A DNA stretch of 64,000 nt from Candidatus Poseidonia sp. GTDB lineage: Archaea > Thermoplasmatota > Poseidoniia > Poseidoniales > Poseidoniaceae. Below the pieces are notes generated by a model. That model ran no database searches, was not told the DNA's origin, and was given only the letters and a program-made list of their open reading frames with translations. Each line of letters starts with the position of its first letter. The stretch's first letter is position 1. Made by a program: the position numbers and the translations under genes. The stretch covers positions 196,828 through 260,827 of the forward strand of contig JADHPT010000002.1 of assembly GCA_016778305.1 (NCBI GenBank), written 5' to 3'. Positions 8,067-16,269 of the stretch are shown here, piece by piece.

Positions 8067-9263
8067 TCAAGCTGAAGTACGCACATACATGGCCACAGCG
8101 TTCCCTCCGCCGAGGCAGAGGGTGACAATACCGGATTGCGCTTCGAGACGTCGCATGACGCCCAGCAGCGTGATCAAACAGCGAGTTCCGCTTGCGCCAA
8201 GTGGGTGGCCAAGACTCACGGCTCCACCGTGAAGGTTGAAACGGTCGTGTGGAATGCCAACTTCTTGGGCTACCGCACACGATGCGGAGGCAAAGGCCTC
8301 ATTGTGTTCGTAGACATCAACGTCCAACACCTCAAGCCCATTTCGCTCGAGAAGTGACTGAACTGCTGGAATAGGAGCACTCATCACTCGCCGGGGGTCG
8401 ACACCGGAGGTGCAATAATCTTCAATGGTGGCAAGAATGGTCCACCCTTGCTCAATAGCGTAGGATTCTTCAGCGATCAACACCGCACTTGCGCCGTCGT
8501 TGAGGGTGCTAGCATTTCCAGCGGTGACCGCTCCGTTCTTATCGAAGGCGGGACGAAGACCTGCTAGGGAGTCCATGGTCGTAGACGAACGAATGCCTTC
8601 GTCAGAGCCAAAGGTGATGGGGTCGGCTCGACGCTGAGGAACTTCAATAGCGAACGTTTCCCAATCAAACCAACCCTTGTCCCAAGCTGTTGCAGCTCGC
8701 TGCTGGCTGCGCAAGGCATAGGCGTCCATTGCTTCTCGAGAAATGTTGCATTCTTGAGCGACCGTCTCTCCAGTCGCACCCATGTGAACGTCGTTGTAGA
8801 CATCCCATAGCCCGTCGTGAATCATTGAATCGACGAGCGTAGAATTGCCCATTTTTGCTCCAGTTCGTTGGCCCATCAATAATTGCGGAGCATTGCTCAT
8901 GCTCTCCATACCACCTGCGATGATGGCCTTGTATTCACCGGCACGAATGCTGTTTGCTGCCATCATGGCTGCTTTGAGGGAGGAACCGCAAACCTTGTTG
9001 ATGGTAGAACAAGGAATTGAGACGGGCAAGCCCGCTCCAAGAGCGACCTGACGAGCAGGGTTTTGACCCGATCCCGCTTGCAATACCTGGCCAAAAAGTA
9101 CCTCATCAATGACGCCGGACGAAGGTTCAATGTCCATCCGGGTGAGAAGTTCTTTGACGGTTAAAACACCCAAATCCACGGCGCTAAACGATGAGAGCGT
9201 ACCAAGGAATTTTCCAATTGGTGTTCGAGCAACACCACAGATGACCGCTTTTGGCTGGGACAT
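8067..9263 (-). CDS. Acetyl-CoA C-acetyltransferase (thiolase)
   Basis: A 398-residue thiolase from the ATG at 9263. The frame opens 30 bases earlier, but the family begins with the VARTPIGKF strand near residue 11, so the inner start fits. The acylated Cys is C92 in NKVCGSS, the second catalytic Cys is C383 in CLGGG, and the His is H353 in GHPLGASG. NEAFA is also present. The family condenses two acetyl-CoA or cleaves acetoacetyl-CoA, feeding the mevalonate route or completing beta-oxidation. No HMG-CoA synthase or beta-oxidation gene lies nearby, so the direction is open. Confidence 0.95.
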   Translation of the reverse strand: MSQPKAVICGVARTPIGKFLGTLSSFSAVDLGVLTVKELLTRMDIEPSSGVIDEVLFGQVLQAGSGQNPARQVALGAGLPVSIPCSTINKVCGSSLKAAMMAANSIRAGEYKAIIAGGMESMSNAPQLLMGQRTGAKMGNSTLVDSMIHDGLWDVYNDVHMGATGETVAQECNISREAMDAYALRSQQRAATAWDKGWFDWETFAIEVPQRRADPITFGSDEGIRSSTTMDSLAGLRPAFDKNGAVTAGNASTLNDGASAVLIAEESYAIEQGWTILATIEDYCTSGVDPRRVMSAPIPAVQSLLERNGLEVLDVDVYEHNEAFASASCAVAQEVGIPHDRFNLHGGAVSLGHPLGASGTRCLITLLGVMRRLEAQSGIVTLCLGGGNAVAMYVRTSA

Positions 9264-9355
9264 GACCAACGCCAGCATGATGGATGCCTTCAAGGTGACC
9301 GTTGCTAAGAACGAGACTTGAGAAGGCTTGATGTGGCAGGGCTCTTGGCATGGTC

Positions 9356-10180
9356 ATGGCGAAGTTCAAAACCGATCTGGAACTCAATCGAAAACCTGAC
9401 GAAATGCGAGATGTTGAGGTCACACTTGACTTCACACCAAATGCCCTTGCTTCGGTTCTTTACCGCCAAGGTAACACCGTTATTCTCGCATGCTGCACCA
9501 AAGAGGCAAAACTGCCTCGTTGGTTCCCTCGTGACGCCACAAAGGGATGGGTTCACGCCGAGTATTCATTATTGCCCGGATCAACCGATTCTCGATTTCG
9601 ACGTGAGCGAAACGGGGCCAAAGGACGAACGCAAGAAATTGAACGCCTCATTGCTCGCTCCCTGCGCGCCGCTGTTGATTTGGAAGCACTTGGACCCGTG
9701 GCTCTGAACGTGGACTGTGATGTACTCAATGCTGACGGCGGTACCCGTTGCGCATCCATTACTGCGGCGAACATCGCTCTACGTCTTGCCGTACGACGAT
9801 TGATTGCTTCAGGAGACTGTTTGCCCGTCGATCTTCGCCCAACCTTTGAGCAACGAAAAGAAGGATGGGAGCCCCCATCAATGAGCGAAGCCGAGCGCAC
9901 CAACCATGAGAACGATGTCATCCCACACGATCTCGCTGCTGTCTCTGTAGGTCTTATTGACGGAGATGTTTATCTCGACTTGGATTACATTCTGGACTCC
10001 AATGCAGATGTCGACATGAATGTGATCAAAACCAGTGACGGACGTTACGTTGAAATTCAAGGAACTGGAGAGGAATCTACCTTTTCGGCAGAGGAACTGT
10101 CTGGCCTTCTCGCTTCGGCAGACGGCGGCATGGAGACATTGTTCCAGCATCAGAAAAATGTTCTCAATGGAGCGGTTTGA
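9356..10180 (+). CDS. rph: RNase PH, bacterial type
   Basis: About 274 residues; the frame also allows an ATG at 9350. The 9356 start sits 25 bases after a TATA-like CTTGATGTGG. RNase PH hallmarks are all present: RKPDEMR, GWVHAEYSLLP, GRTQEIERLIARSLRA, DCDVLNADGGTR and, near the end, VEIQGTGEESTFS. These match bacterial RNase PH far better than archaeal exosome subunits Rrp41/Rrp42. The enzyme is a phosphate-dependent 3' exonuclease that trims tRNA precursors and rRNA. A 25-residue insertion (FEQRKEGWEPP onward) sits before the VAAVSVG-like strand, making it longer than the usual 240-250 residues. tRNA-Phe lies just downstream. Confidence 0.92.
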   Translation: MAKFKTDLELNRKPDEMRDVEVTLDFTPNALASVLYRQGNTVILACCTKEAKLPRWFPRDATKGWVHAEYSLLPGSTDSRFRRERNGAKGRTQEIERLIARSLRAAVDLEALGPVALNVDCDVLNADGGTRCASITAANIALRLAVRRLIASGDCLPVDLRPTFEQRKEGWEPPSMSEAERTNHENDVIPHDLAAVSVGLIDGDVYLDLDYILDSNADVDMNVIKTSDGRYVEIQGTGEESTFSAEELSGLLASADGGMETLFQHQKNVLNGAV

Positions 10181-10227
10181 TTCTTCAACGTATCGTGTCT
10201 CTTACCTTCAACATCCCATCGGAAGGC

Positions 10228-10237
10228 TTGATATGGC
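10228..10237 (+). promoter_or_regulatory. TATA-like box of tRNA-Phe
   Basis: CTTGATATGG is centred about 29 bases before the tRNA 5' end. The same core with its flank (GAAGGCTTGATRTGGC) also precedes rph at 9322-9337. Confidence 0.5.
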
Positions 10238-10260
10238 GAGGGCACTCGCAAGCCTTGCAC

Positions 10261-10336
10261 GGGTCAGTAGCTTAGTTGGGAGAGCGCGGCACTGAAGATG
10301 CCGAGGTCGCTGGTTCAAGTCCGGCCTGACCCACCA
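10261..10336 (+). tRNA. tRNA-Phe (anticodon GAA)
   Basis: Acceptor arms GGGTCAG and CTGACCC pair. The anticodon stem CGGCA/TGCCG encloses CTGAAGA with anticodon GAA. G37 follows the anticodon, the base that Taw2-type enzymes modify. The T-arm GGTTCAAGTCC and an encoded CCA are present; no intron is seen. Confidence 0.96.
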
Positions 10337-10468
10337 ACATGGCACATCCTACGAATGTGTGTCCATAGGATTACTGGGATTGCATATTCTATAGAATAAT
10401 ATATTCAAAGGTGACTTTCATCCTTATCGGGAAAAGGGTTCTTGAAGAAGTTGTGCTTTGCAGGTAAC

Positions 10469-12589
10469 ATGGCCAATGAGGGTGAGGACCAACCCTCGGT
10501 CAACGAGGCTCATGAAGAGCACTCGCGTGCTAAAGACAAGGAAGCAAAAGAACTCCAAGAAATCCGACAGCGTCGCCAGGGCGGTGGTCGAATGTTCCTC
10601 TCAAACATTGAAGATTTTGTATTAATAGCGGGCCTTGCATACGGACTTCTCTTTGCCCTTCTGCTATTCTCGATGTCGTCAGGTGTGCTCGGTAATTCAA
10701 CTGCGTTGGATCATACTGCATCAACGACCTTCCTTGACATTGGGGATGAATGCAATCAAATTACCGAAGAACCGTGGCTCAATATCTTCCCAGACCCTGA
10801 TGAGGAATTGTTTTCCATCGCCGGCCATAACCTACCCAATGGCGTCGCTTTCCTCAATTATTCATACATCTTCATTGACGGGGAAACACAATCACTTGTC
10901 GCCGAAGAATACGGCAGCAACGAAACGACTCGATTGCTCGACGAATCAACCAACAACTCCGGAAGGGCCTATTTCCGAGCACCGTACTCAGACCTTGCTG
11001 AGGGGCATTACGAGCTGAGGTTTCGAATTACCGTCTACGAAGAAGCCAACCAATCATCCCAACTCATCATTGGACCATTGAGTCAATCACTGACCTTTGA
11101 ACACAGTATTTCATCTGAAGCACTTGCCTTCTTGCCCTTTGTAGATGATAGCGAGCATTCCGAAGTTCGCATCGAAGATGCGGGCCCGCGTTCGTGCTGG
11201 TCCGTTCAAGATCTGGGCGATTGGGGCTATCTCCTGATGGGGGCTGAAATCGGTGGAGGCCGAGAAACGGCCATGTTAACCGGTGGAGCAGCGGGTATTC
11301 CTGCTTGGTGGATGGCATTCATTTCCCTTTCACTGTCGATCATCACGCTTCTCATCATCTATCCGGTCATGTACAAAGTATACCATCAAGATACTGACGA
11401 CATCCTTTCTCGCAATCACATTGTGCGGTTGGTCGAAGACACGGTTGAAACGATCGCAGAAGGACTCAACATCGACGTTGATCAGGAATTATTCAAAACA
11501 GAGGTCAGAGAGCTTTCAATAGACATCATGGTTGCGTACAAAAACACAGAAAGTACCCTTTCAGACTCGAAAGAGGTCCGTTCTGAAATCCTTCGCCAAC
11601 TGCTTGAAGAATTTGCCATCTTCCGCGTCTTCAAGCCCGTACAGCTCAATACAAGGGTGATCGGAGCCGGTCGGGTCATCGACTTTGACTCAGGGGTAGG
11701 TATCGGTAGCCGGGAAGCAGATGCTCTCGAAGTTGAAAGCGAACAACAAGATTACTCCTCCTTCTTTTCTGAACTCCATTCACTTTCGCGCATTGAGGAT
11801 GATGTGCGTGATAGTTTGGATCTGTTCTTTACACGCCGCAACGACGTTGAGATGAAAGGCGCTGTGGTTACAAGCGACGACCGAGTTGTCTTTGTTTCGG
11901 TCATTTACCGACCTACCCAACGCTTCGCCTTCTTTCGGTTCAACAAAACCTCCACTCAAATCAAGGATGAGTTGTTTGGATTCATCCACGATCGAAATGA
12001 AGAGTTATTGGGCTCACAAGAATTGATTGTCAAGACTCGAAACGAAGTCTCAACCCTCGCTGACCGGTCGGGGGCAGGTCGAGTTGAACGCCAAACCACA
12101 AAGGATGATGAGCGAATCGTAGCCGTTGCCAAGCAAGACGGGCTGGGCGGCCGTATGCTTCAAACGAAATTCTTGGGCGATACCCTCTCAACGGTAGAAT
12201 ACATGGCCAACGAGAAGCGTGAAATGATCAACAAATGGGGCTTTTGGGGCTTGATTTTCTTCGTCTGGATTCCGTTCATGGCATCTGGCGTCCTCGTCGG
12301 AGCCATGCTCGGTCTTCTATCTCGCATGCAATTCATGCGTGTTCTCCTTGCAACCCTCATCGGGGGGTCAATCGCATCGATTACCTGGGCCTACACCGCA
12401 GAAGGCATTGTGAAGTTCATGCACCAATACAAACTTGAAGTCTTTATTCCCATGATCATCGGTGTATTCATCCTGATGGCAGTCCTGCACATTCGGTCAA
12501 CAAAGATGCGACGTCAGACCGAATTGTTTGAAGATACGCTTCTTGACAATTTCCATGCCGACGTTCTCGCCAAGTACGGTGACCAGTAG
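10469..12589 (+). CDS. Large membrane protein with C-terminal small-multidrug-export-like segment
   Basis: About 706 residues from the ATG at 10469; a TTG 27 bases upstream is less likely. A charged cytosolic N-terminus of about 45 residues precedes a membrane segment (FVLIAGLAYGLLFALLLF). An outside domain of about 200 residues with several N-x-S/T sites follows, then a second membrane segment (WWMAFISLSLSIITLLIIYP). A soluble domain of about 280 residues comes next, and three or four C-terminal membrane segments end the protein. The last block (IPFMASGVLVGAMLGLLSRMQFMRVLLATLIGG) resembles COG2426-type small multidrug-export/DedA-like proteins. Function is unknown. The next gene has its Shine-Dalgarno site overlapping this stop codon. 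Confidence 0.75.
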   Translation: MANEGEDQPSVNEAHEEHSRAKDKEAKELQEIRQRRQGGGRMFLSNIEDFVLIAGLAYGLLFALLLFSMSSGVLGNSTALDHTASTTFLDIGDECNQITEEPWLNIFPDPDEELFSIAGHNLPNGVAFLNYSYIFIDGETQSLVAEEYGSNETTRLLDESTNNSGRAYFRAPYSDLAEGHYELRFRITVYEEANQSSQLIIGPLSQSLTFEHSISSEALAFLPFVDDSEHSEVRIEDAGPRSCWSVQDLGDWGYLLMGAEIGGGRETAMLTGGAAGIPAWWMAFISLSLSIITLLIIYPVMYKVYHQDTDDILSRNHIVRLVEDTVETIAEGLNIDVDQELFKTEVRELSIDIMVAYKNTESTLSDSKEVRSEILRQLLEEFAIFRVFKPVQLNTRVIGAGRVIDFDSGVGIGSREADALEVESEQQDYSSFFSELHSLSRIEDDVRDSLDLFFTRRNDVEMKGAVVTSDDRVVFVSVIYRPTQRFAFFRFNKTSTQIKDELFGFIHDRNEELLGSQELIVKTRNEVSTLADRSGAGRVERQTTKDDERIVAVAKQDGLGGRMLQTKFLGDTLSTVEYMANEKREMINKWGFWGLIFFVWIPFMASGVLVGAMLGLLSRMQFMRVLLATLIGGSIASITWAYTAEGIVKFMHQYKLEVFIPMIIGVFILMAVLHIRSTKMRRQTELFEDTLLDNFHADVLAKYGDQ

Positions 12590-12597
12590 GTGATACC

Positions 12598-13182
12598 GTG
12601 AATGAGATATCGGCCTTTGAAGGTCAACCTGGACACGTTGGTGAATTCATCAAACTCGGCATCGTTACCGTCAGTGACCGAGCCAGTTCGGGAACCTATG
12701 AAGATGAAGGTGGGCCGGCGATTCTCGGATTTTTTGAAGCGGCCCTCGCAAGTCCATGGGAAGCACATTACCGCTGCGTTCCTGATGAGATTAAAGCCAT
12801 AGAAGCCGCATTAAGAGAATTGGTAGACGATGTCGGATGCTATGTCGTGGTCACGACTGGAGGAACAGGTCCCGCCCCTCGAGATGTGACTCCTGAGGCC
12901 ACGGAACGGGTTTGTGACCGATTATTACCGGGGTTCGGGGAGCAGATGCGGGCCATCTCTCTGGCCTTTGTCCCGACAGCAATTCTTTCCCGGCAGGTGG
13001 GTGGGCTGAGAGGAACGAGTTTGATTTTCAATCTACCCGGCAGGCCAAAAGCAATCCGAGAAACGATTGATGATATCTGGAAAGCCGTTCCGTATTGTAT
13101 TGACCTTACGGGAGGGCCGTACATGGACATGCGAGATGAAGTATGTCTCGCATTCCGCCCAAAATCGGCTGCTCGGCGATGA
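12598..13182 (+). CDS. MoaB/MogA-family molybdopterin adenylyltransferase-like protein
   Basis: A 194-residue MogA/MoaB fold protein. The strand LGIVTVSDRAS (20-30) and the substrate-binding loop TTGGTG (86-91) followed by PRDVTPE are conserved; D96 corresponds to the catalytic region. The C-terminal NLPGRPKAI is also family-typical. The family adenylates molybdopterin during molybdenum or tungsten cofactor synthesis. The start is GTG with an AGGTGAT Shine-Dalgarno site 3 bases before it, which settles the start. It shares a likely transcript with the preceding membrane gene. Confidence 0.88.
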   Translation: MNEISAFEGQPGHVGEFIKLGIVTVSDRASSGTYEDEGGPAILGFFEAALASPWEAHYRCVPDEIKAIEAALRELVDDVGCYVVVTTGGTGPAPRDVTPEATERVCDRLLPGFGEQMRAISLAFVPTAILSRQVGGLRGTSLIFNLPGRPKAIRETIDDIWKAVPYCIDLTGGPYMDMRDEVCLAFRPKSAARR

Positions 13183-13241
13183 ACTCCCTATCATCACATT
13201 CATGTGCTGCGTTTCGTTGCTCGTATTAGGAGAAGAATACA

Positions 13242-14651
13242 ATGAAGGGCAACATCCTCATCCACCGTGCTACCATGACACTACCAACACAAACTGTCAT
13301 CGGAGATTTGCGAGTTCGGGACGGTATCATCCACTCCATTGCTATCGAAGGCACATTGGAGCCACTCGATGACGAACTCTTCATCGATGCTGAAGGATTG
13401 CATCTTATGCCCGGAATGATTGACCCTCAATGCCATTTCCGTGACCCAGGACAACCTGAAAAGGAGGATTTAGGATCTGGGTCTGCTGCCGCTGTGAGTG
13501 GTGGCATCACCTCCTTCCTCGATATGCCCAATAACAAGCCCTCAATCACAAATCTAGCAGGTATGCAGATGAAATTGGATACTGCTGCCGCAAAATGCGT
13601 CAACAATTATGGCTTTTTTATTGGCGCTACTCCAGACAATGTTGAAGATCTGCAGGAAGCAGTAGGTACGCCCGAAGAGGCAGTGAGTATCCCCGGCATA
13701 TGTGGTATCAAAATCTTCATGGGTTCCTCAACCGGAACGCTTCTGGTCAATGAACGCGATGCACTCAACGAAATTTTCTCCAAAACAGGCGGCCTTATCG
13801 CCGTGCATGCAGAGGATGAAAAGCGATTGCTTGAGCGATACGAAACCTACAACTCACGTACTGATATGGCTGCTCACGCCGAATGGCGTGATGATGTGAC
13901 CGCCCTTTTGGCCACAAAACTGGCAGTAGAACTCGCTCAAGAGCACGGACATCGCCTTCACATATTGCACCTTACCAGCGGGATTGAAGCTGAATGGCTT
14001 CGAGGCATTACCTCACTTCCCTCACAAAGTGACGGTGAAAAAGCCATCATCACAACTGAGACGTTGCCTCAACACCTCACCTTCGACGAAACCGATGTGG
14101 AGCGAGAAGGAACTCGTTTGAAGATGAACCCGCCGATTCGTTATGCAAAGGACAAAACACAACTCTGGGACGAACTCAAAGCAGGAACAATTCAATGCAT
14201 TGCAACCGACCATGCACCCCACACCCTCGAGGCGAAAGCCCTCGGATTCCCCAATGCTCCAAGTGGCATGCCTGGCGTTGAAACCTCACTTGCCGTGATG
14301 CTCACCCATGCGAAGAACGGCGAATGCACCATCGAAGACGTGGTTCAATGGATGTCAACCAACGTTGCTGATTGCTACAACATGATTGGAAAAGGCAGAT
14401 TGGAAGAAGGAGCAGATGGAGATCTTGTATTGGTTGATATGAACAAGGAAGTCGTTGTAGAGGACGAGTTGACCTGGACCAGAGTTGAATGGAGTCCATT
14501 TCGAGGCCGACCCCTCGTTGGTTGGGCTCAAGTGACCATCGTCGGAGGAACTCCGGTCTTTGAACGCACAGAGGAAACCGGTCAGAAAGGAACACTTCTG
14601 GTCGAATCGGGTGCAGTAGGGACCCCGATTGTGATGACACCCTGGCGTTAA
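13242..14651 (+). CDS. pyrC: Dihydroorotase, class I type
   Basis: A 469-residue amidohydrolase of the dihydroorotase branch. The metal-site motif reads DPQCHFRDPGQPEKEDL from residue 61, with Gln63 where most members have His; DQVHFR is a known variant in Bacteroidetes-type enzymes. DMPNNKPS (94-101), NNYGFFIGATPDN (121-133), GIKIFMGSSTG (155-165, K157 the carboxylated Lys), H189, H243 and ATDHAPHT (321-328, D323 catalytic) are all present. The enzyme closes the pyrimidine ring, carbamoyl-aspartate to dihydroorotate. GGAG lies about 9 bases before the ATG. Confidence 0.92.
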   Translation: MKGNILIHRATMTLPTQTVIGDLRVRDGIIHSIAIEGTLEPLDDELFIDAEGLHLMPGMIDPQCHFRDPGQPEKEDLGSGSAAAVSGGITSFLDMPNNKPSITNLAGMQMKLDTAAAKCVNNYGFFIGATPDNVEDLQEAVGTPEEAVSIPGICGIKIFMGSSTGTLLVNERDALNEIFSKTGGLIAVHAEDEKRLLERYETYNSRTDMAAHAEWRDDVTALLATKLAVELAQEHGHRLHILHLTSGIEAEWLRGITSLPSQSDGEKAIITTETLPQHLTFDETDVEREGTRLKMNPPIRYAKDKTQLWDELKAGTIQCIATDHAPHTLEAKALGFPNAPSGMPGVETSLAVMLTHAKNGECTIEDVVQWMSTNVADCYNMIGKGRLEEGADGDLVLVDMNKEVVVEDELTWTRVEWSPFRGRPLVGWAQVTIVGGTPVFERTEETGQKGTLLVESGAVGTPIVMTPWR

Positions 14652-14654
14652 TCC

Positions 14655-16151
14655 TCAAGACAGATTGTAAAGTTGGCCGTATTTTCGCTCGACGTAGCGA
14701 AGGAAGGGTTCGGGACTCGGAGGAGTTCCTGTGGCGTCTGTGATGAGTTCTGCAGGACTGACTTGGCTGCCTCGTTGATGGATTTTAGGGCGCAACCAAT
14801 CGAGCATAGGCGACCAATCCCCCGTAGCAATCATGTCGTCAATATTGCCGAATTCTTCACCCATGGCCTCCAAAAGTTGAGCCGCATAGAGATTACCAAG
14901 TGTGTAGGTTGGGAAGTAGCCAAAAGCACCCATGGACCAGTGGATATCCTGCAAACATCCCATTCTGTCTTCAGGTACGTCGAGACCAAACCATTCCTTG
15001 AACATCGCATTCCATGCAGCAGGGAGGTCCTCAACGCTCAGATCACCGTTGAAGAGTTCTTTCTCAATCTCATAGCGTATCATCACATGTAAGTTGTAAG
15101 TGACTTCATCGGCTTCCACCCGAATGAACCCCTTTTCGACACGGTTGGCAATACGGTTGAGAGTATGTTCATCCCAATCCGGTGCTTCGGGGAAAGCCCG
15201 TTTGAACCAAGGGAGTGCGACTTTCCAAAAGGACGGGGTTCTTCCGATTTGGTTTTCCCAGAACCTACTTTGTGATTCGTGAACGCCAAGAGAGACAGCT
15301 GCACCGCGTGGGGTATAGCGATGGTGTTGATCGAGCCCTTGTTCATAGAGCGCATGCCCTGTTTCATGCATCACGGCATACAAGCAGGAAAAGGGGTCCT
15401 TTTCGTCAAAGCGTGTTGTGAAGCGAGTATCACCTGGCCACAAACCTGCCGAGAAAGGATGTGTTGAAGCGTCCATTCTACCAGCTTCGAAATCAAAGCC
15501 CATGGCAGCGGATACATCGTGGCAGAAGGCTTTCTGTGATTCAATCGGGAAGCGCATCTCAGGTGGTAAAATGGGTTCTTCTTGCTCCGATTGTGCAGCC
15601 GTAATCGATTGAAGAAGCGGCACCAATCTCGCCTTCAGACCTGCGAAAAGTGGGTCGTAATCTGCAACCTTCATCCCGACTTCATATTCGTCGAGCAAGA
15701 CATCATAGGGAGTTGTCTCAACTCCGAGGTAGTCAATCTTCTGACGTGTGAGGCTAATGAGGTGTTCAAGAGCGGGTTTGAAGGCTAGAAAATCTGATTG
15801 CTCACGTGCTTGTTGCCATGCGACAAGAGCCTCTGAACGTGCTTGTGCAAATGATTCAACAAAGGATTGTGGCAAACAAGCAGCCTGTTGGTGGCTGCGG
15901 CTCATTTCGCGGACGTTGGCTATTTGATCCTCATCTAATTCTATAGAGGCGAGGTCTTGGAGTAATTCACCCATTCGAGGATCAACGAGACGTTGGTGTT
16001 GCTGTCCTGCTAACCATGCCATCATTTCCCCTCGAGAAGCAGCACCTTTGGCAGGCATCAGAACCTCTTGATCCCATCCTAAATGACCTTGGAGAGCACT
16101 CAGTCTGTGGATGTCTTTTACCCGATTCAAAAACTCAACATAGAGGTCCAT
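14655..16151 (-). CDS. Carboxypeptidase Taq-family metallopeptidase (M32)
   Basis: A 498-residue zinc carboxypeptidase. The start at 16151 (MDLYVEFLNRVKDI) matches the family N-terminus; the longer frame to 16499 only reads antisense to the next gene. The zinc motif HETGH lies in AVMHETGHALYEQGL, followed by GVHESQSRFWEN, the family's second hallmark, and by VEADEVTYNLHVMIRYEIE. The enzyme removes C-terminal residues from peptides and is probably cytosolic, with no signal peptide seen. It is transcribed divergently from the M29-like peptidase gene, so a peptide-degrading pair may share one promoter region. Confidence 0.94.
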   Translation of the reverse strand: MDLYVEFLNRVKDIHRLSALQGHLGWDQEVLMPAKGAASRGEMMAWLAGQQHQRLVDPRMGELLQDLASIELDEDQIANVREMSRSHQQAACLPQSFVESFAQARSEALVAWQQAREQSDFLAFKPALEHLISLTRQKIDYLGVETTPYDVLLDEYEVGMKVADYDPLFAGLKARLVPLLQSITAAQSEQEEPILPPEMRFPIESQKAFCHDVSAAMGFDFEAGRMDASTHPFSAGLWPGDTRFTTRFDEKDPFSCLYAVMHETGHALYEQGLDQHHRYTPRGAAVSLGVHESQSRFWENQIGRTPSFWKVALPWFKRAFPEAPDWDEHTLNRIANRVEKGFIRVEADEVTYNLHVMIRYEIEKELFNGDLSVEDLPAAWNAMFKEWFGLDVPEDRMGCLQDIHWSMGAFGYFPTYTLGNLYAAQLLEAMGEEFGNIDDMIATGDWSPMLDWLRPKIHQRGSQVSPAELITDATGTPPSPEPFLRYVERKYGQLYNLS

Positions 16152-16239
16152 GGAAATGTTAAGAAGAGGTTCTTCTTGAACACTCCCCTTGTCTCGTATG
16201 TGGAAAATACCTTGGAATAAATGCACCATGGAAGCACAC

Positions 16240-16249
16240 ATTGAATAAG
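16240..16249 (+). promoter_or_regulatory. TATA-like box of the M29-like peptidase gene
   Basis: ATTGAATAAG is centred 25 bases before the ATG at 16270, supporting a leaderless transcript and this start. Confidence 0.5.
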
Positions 16250-16269
16250 AGTTGTGACCTACAGTCACC

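Noticed and set aside
9322..10237. GAAGGCTTGATRTGGC duplicated before rph and tRNA-Phe as a mobile-element end or attachment site
   Set aside because: The copies flank no integrase or transposase, and their position before starts fits a promoter core better.
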